Shown here: positions 63,050-64,000 of the stretch, piece after piece
Layout: each line of letters opens with the position of its first letter
How positions within the stretch are numbered: the stretch's first letter is position 1
NCBI RefSeq assembly: GCF_030345095.1
Contig: NZ_CP128360.1
Coordinates: forward strand, 1,984,001-2,048,000
Reading direction: 5' to 3'
Source of the DNA: Solwaraspora sp. WMMA2056
GTDB lineage: Bacteria > Actinomycetota > Actinomycetes > Mycobacteriales > Micromonosporaceae
Length of the DNA: 64,000 nt
Position numbers and translations under genes: made by a program
Notes under the pieces: model-generated
What the model saw: only the letters and a program-made list of their open reading frames with translations
Told to the model about the DNA's origin: nothing
Databases searched by the model: none

Positions 63050-64000
63050 TCACAGGTAGCTGGTGTTGGGCTCCAGGCCGCACAGGAACCGGCCGAAGAG
63101 TTCGGCGTTGGTGTTCGGGTGCATCAGGGCGTGCAGATTGATGGCGTCGATGTCGTGGTGGATCCGCTGGATCGGTACGTCGGCGTACACCGACGATCCA
63201 CCGCTGGCACCGGCCAGGATGTCGACTGACTCCTTGGCCAGGCGGCAGGCCGCCCCCAGATCCGCTCGGGCGCGTACCCGCTCGTCGAGGGTCCAGGACT
63301 GCCGGTCGGCGGCCTTCTGGTCGAGAGTCGTCGCGAGGCGCTGGGCGTGGAACTCCGCCTGGTCGACCTTTGTGACCGCCTCTGCCACCTGCAGGTGGGT
63401 CAGGGGGGCGGCACCCTGGCTGTCGTAGGTCGTATAGGTGATCTTGCGGCCGGGCAGCCGCTCGAGGAAGACGTCCCGGGCCGCCTTCGCCAGTCCGACG
63501 GCGGTGCCCACCGACGACGCCGAGGCGACGGGGAGCAGCGGCGCCTGGTAGATCGCCGAGGCCACGTTCGCGCGCGACGCGCCCTGTCCGTCGAGGATCG
63601 CTGGCAGCGGCAGTACGCGTGCCTGCGGCACGAACAGGTCCTGCGCGACGGTGCTCACGCTTCCGGTGCCGTGCAGCGCGTGGGTGTGCCAGTCGTCGAT
63701 GACCTGCAGATCGGCCATCGGGACCAGGGCGACCACGGGCAGCGGCGGCCCCTGCGGCATGAGCTGTACGGCGATGATGGCCTGCCACTGGCTGTGCAGC
63801 GCGCCGGAGATGAAGCCCCATCGGCCGTTGACGACGACGCCACCGTCGACCGGGGTGGCGGTCGCGCTGGGACTCAGGGTTCCGCAGATCCGCGTACTGG
63901 GCGACGTGAACACCTCGTCCTGGACCTCGTCGGGGAACTGGGCCGCCATCCAGGTCGGAATCCAGTAGACCGAGGCCGTCCAGGCGGCCGAACCGTCGCC
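63050..64000 (-). CDS. Acyl-CoA-dehydrogenase-fold flavin monooxygenase (partial, 5' end beyond window)
   Basis: At least 316 residues; the frame is open to the window edge (GDGSAAWTASVYWIPTWMA at the visible start). Features are TPVDGGVVVNGRWGFISGALHSQW (flavin/substrate lid), DWHTHALHGTGSVSTVAQDLFVP and the C-terminal ADVPIQRIHHDIDAINLHALMHPNTN. This is the group D two-component flavin monooxygenase type (HsaA, ActVA-5, KijD3-like), which takes reduced flavin from a separate reductase. The FMN reductase at 50027 is a candidate partner. A biosynthetic cluster may continue to the right. Confidence 0.8.
   Translation of the reverse strand, partial: GDGSAAWTASVYWIPTWMAAQFPDEVQDEVFTSPSTRICGTLSPSATATPVDGGVVVNGRWGFISGALHSQWQAIIAVQLMPQGPPLPVVALVPMADLQVIDDWHTHALHGTGSVSTVAQDLFVPQARVLPLPAILDGQGASRANVASAIYQAPLLPVASASSVGTAVGLAKAARDVFLERLPGRKITYTTYDSQGAAPLTHLQVAEAVTKVDQAEFHAQRLATTLDQKAADRQSWTLDERVRARADLGAACRLAKESVDILAGASGGSSVYADVPIQRIHHDIDAINLHALMHPNTNAELFGRFLCGLEPNTSYL

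Overview
This window is very GC-rich, and most third codon positions are G or C. Gene content and order are those of an actinomycete, most likely a member of the Micromonosporaceae. That placement rests on several conserved neighbourhoods: manB-Trm112-SIS-manA, mtrA-mtrB-lpqB-comFC-hpf...secA, and prfB-ftsE-ftsX-smpB-ssrA, plus frequent GTG starts and ATGA/GTGA overlaps. It is an inference from synteny and composition, not from a database search.

Core half (1 to about 37.9 kb). The first operon makes mannose and sugar phosphates (manB, a Trm112-like zinc protein, an SIS sugar isomerase-like protein, manA). Next is a membrane/MoxR neighbourhood: RDD and SpoIIM-like membrane proteins transcribed divergently, and a minus-strand operon with 4-base overlaps (membrane protein, DUF4129, DUF4350, MoxR ATPase, DUF58). 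Divergent from it are mtrA, mtrB and lpqB, followed by comFC, the ribosome hibernation factor and secA. Then come an Rv3235-like protein, a small excisionase-type HTH protein, a DUF6912 protein, pruA, a membrane protein, a Ser/Thr kinase and a PadR regulator. The last core block holds release factor 2, the FtsEX divisome pair, SmpB, tmRNA (tag read as AKSNRADFALAA), a CBM2-like protein, a lipoprotein, an MTA-phosphorylase-like enzyme, an AlgH-family protein and tRNA-Ala(GGC).

Accessory half (37.9 to 64 kb). Immediately after tRNA-Ala the sequence becomes mobile and broken. A frameshifted HNH-type gene is cut by an IS66-family element with an exact 8-bp target duplication. An ISL3-family element is split by a complete IS3-family element carrying a programmed -1 frameshift site. 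There is also a possible IS1380 relic and a truncated sugar nucleotidyltransferase. From 43.6 to 61.1 kb lies a natural-product-like cluster: FAD monooxygenase, PLP aminotransferase, two methyltransferases, VOC protein, cobalamin-dependent radical SAM enzyme, FMN reductase, DrrAB-like exporter, very large ATPase regulator, exported animal-type haem peroxidase, glycosyltransferase and lipoprotein. No scaffold-building PKS, NRPS or terpene synthase is present. A second, internally deleted IS3 element then truncates an alpha/beta hydrolase gene. Directly beyond it a 14-bp copy of the 3' end of tRNA-Ala reappears, about 24.6 kb from the tRNA itself. The two copies may mark the limits of an inserted island. 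The window ends in an SgcJ/EcaC-type protein and a flavin monooxygenase that runs off the edge.

The accessory genes are separated by several perfect GC-rich hairpins, and two operator-like dyads lie between the radical SAM and FMN reductase genes. No CRISPR array, replication origin or integrase gene was seen.
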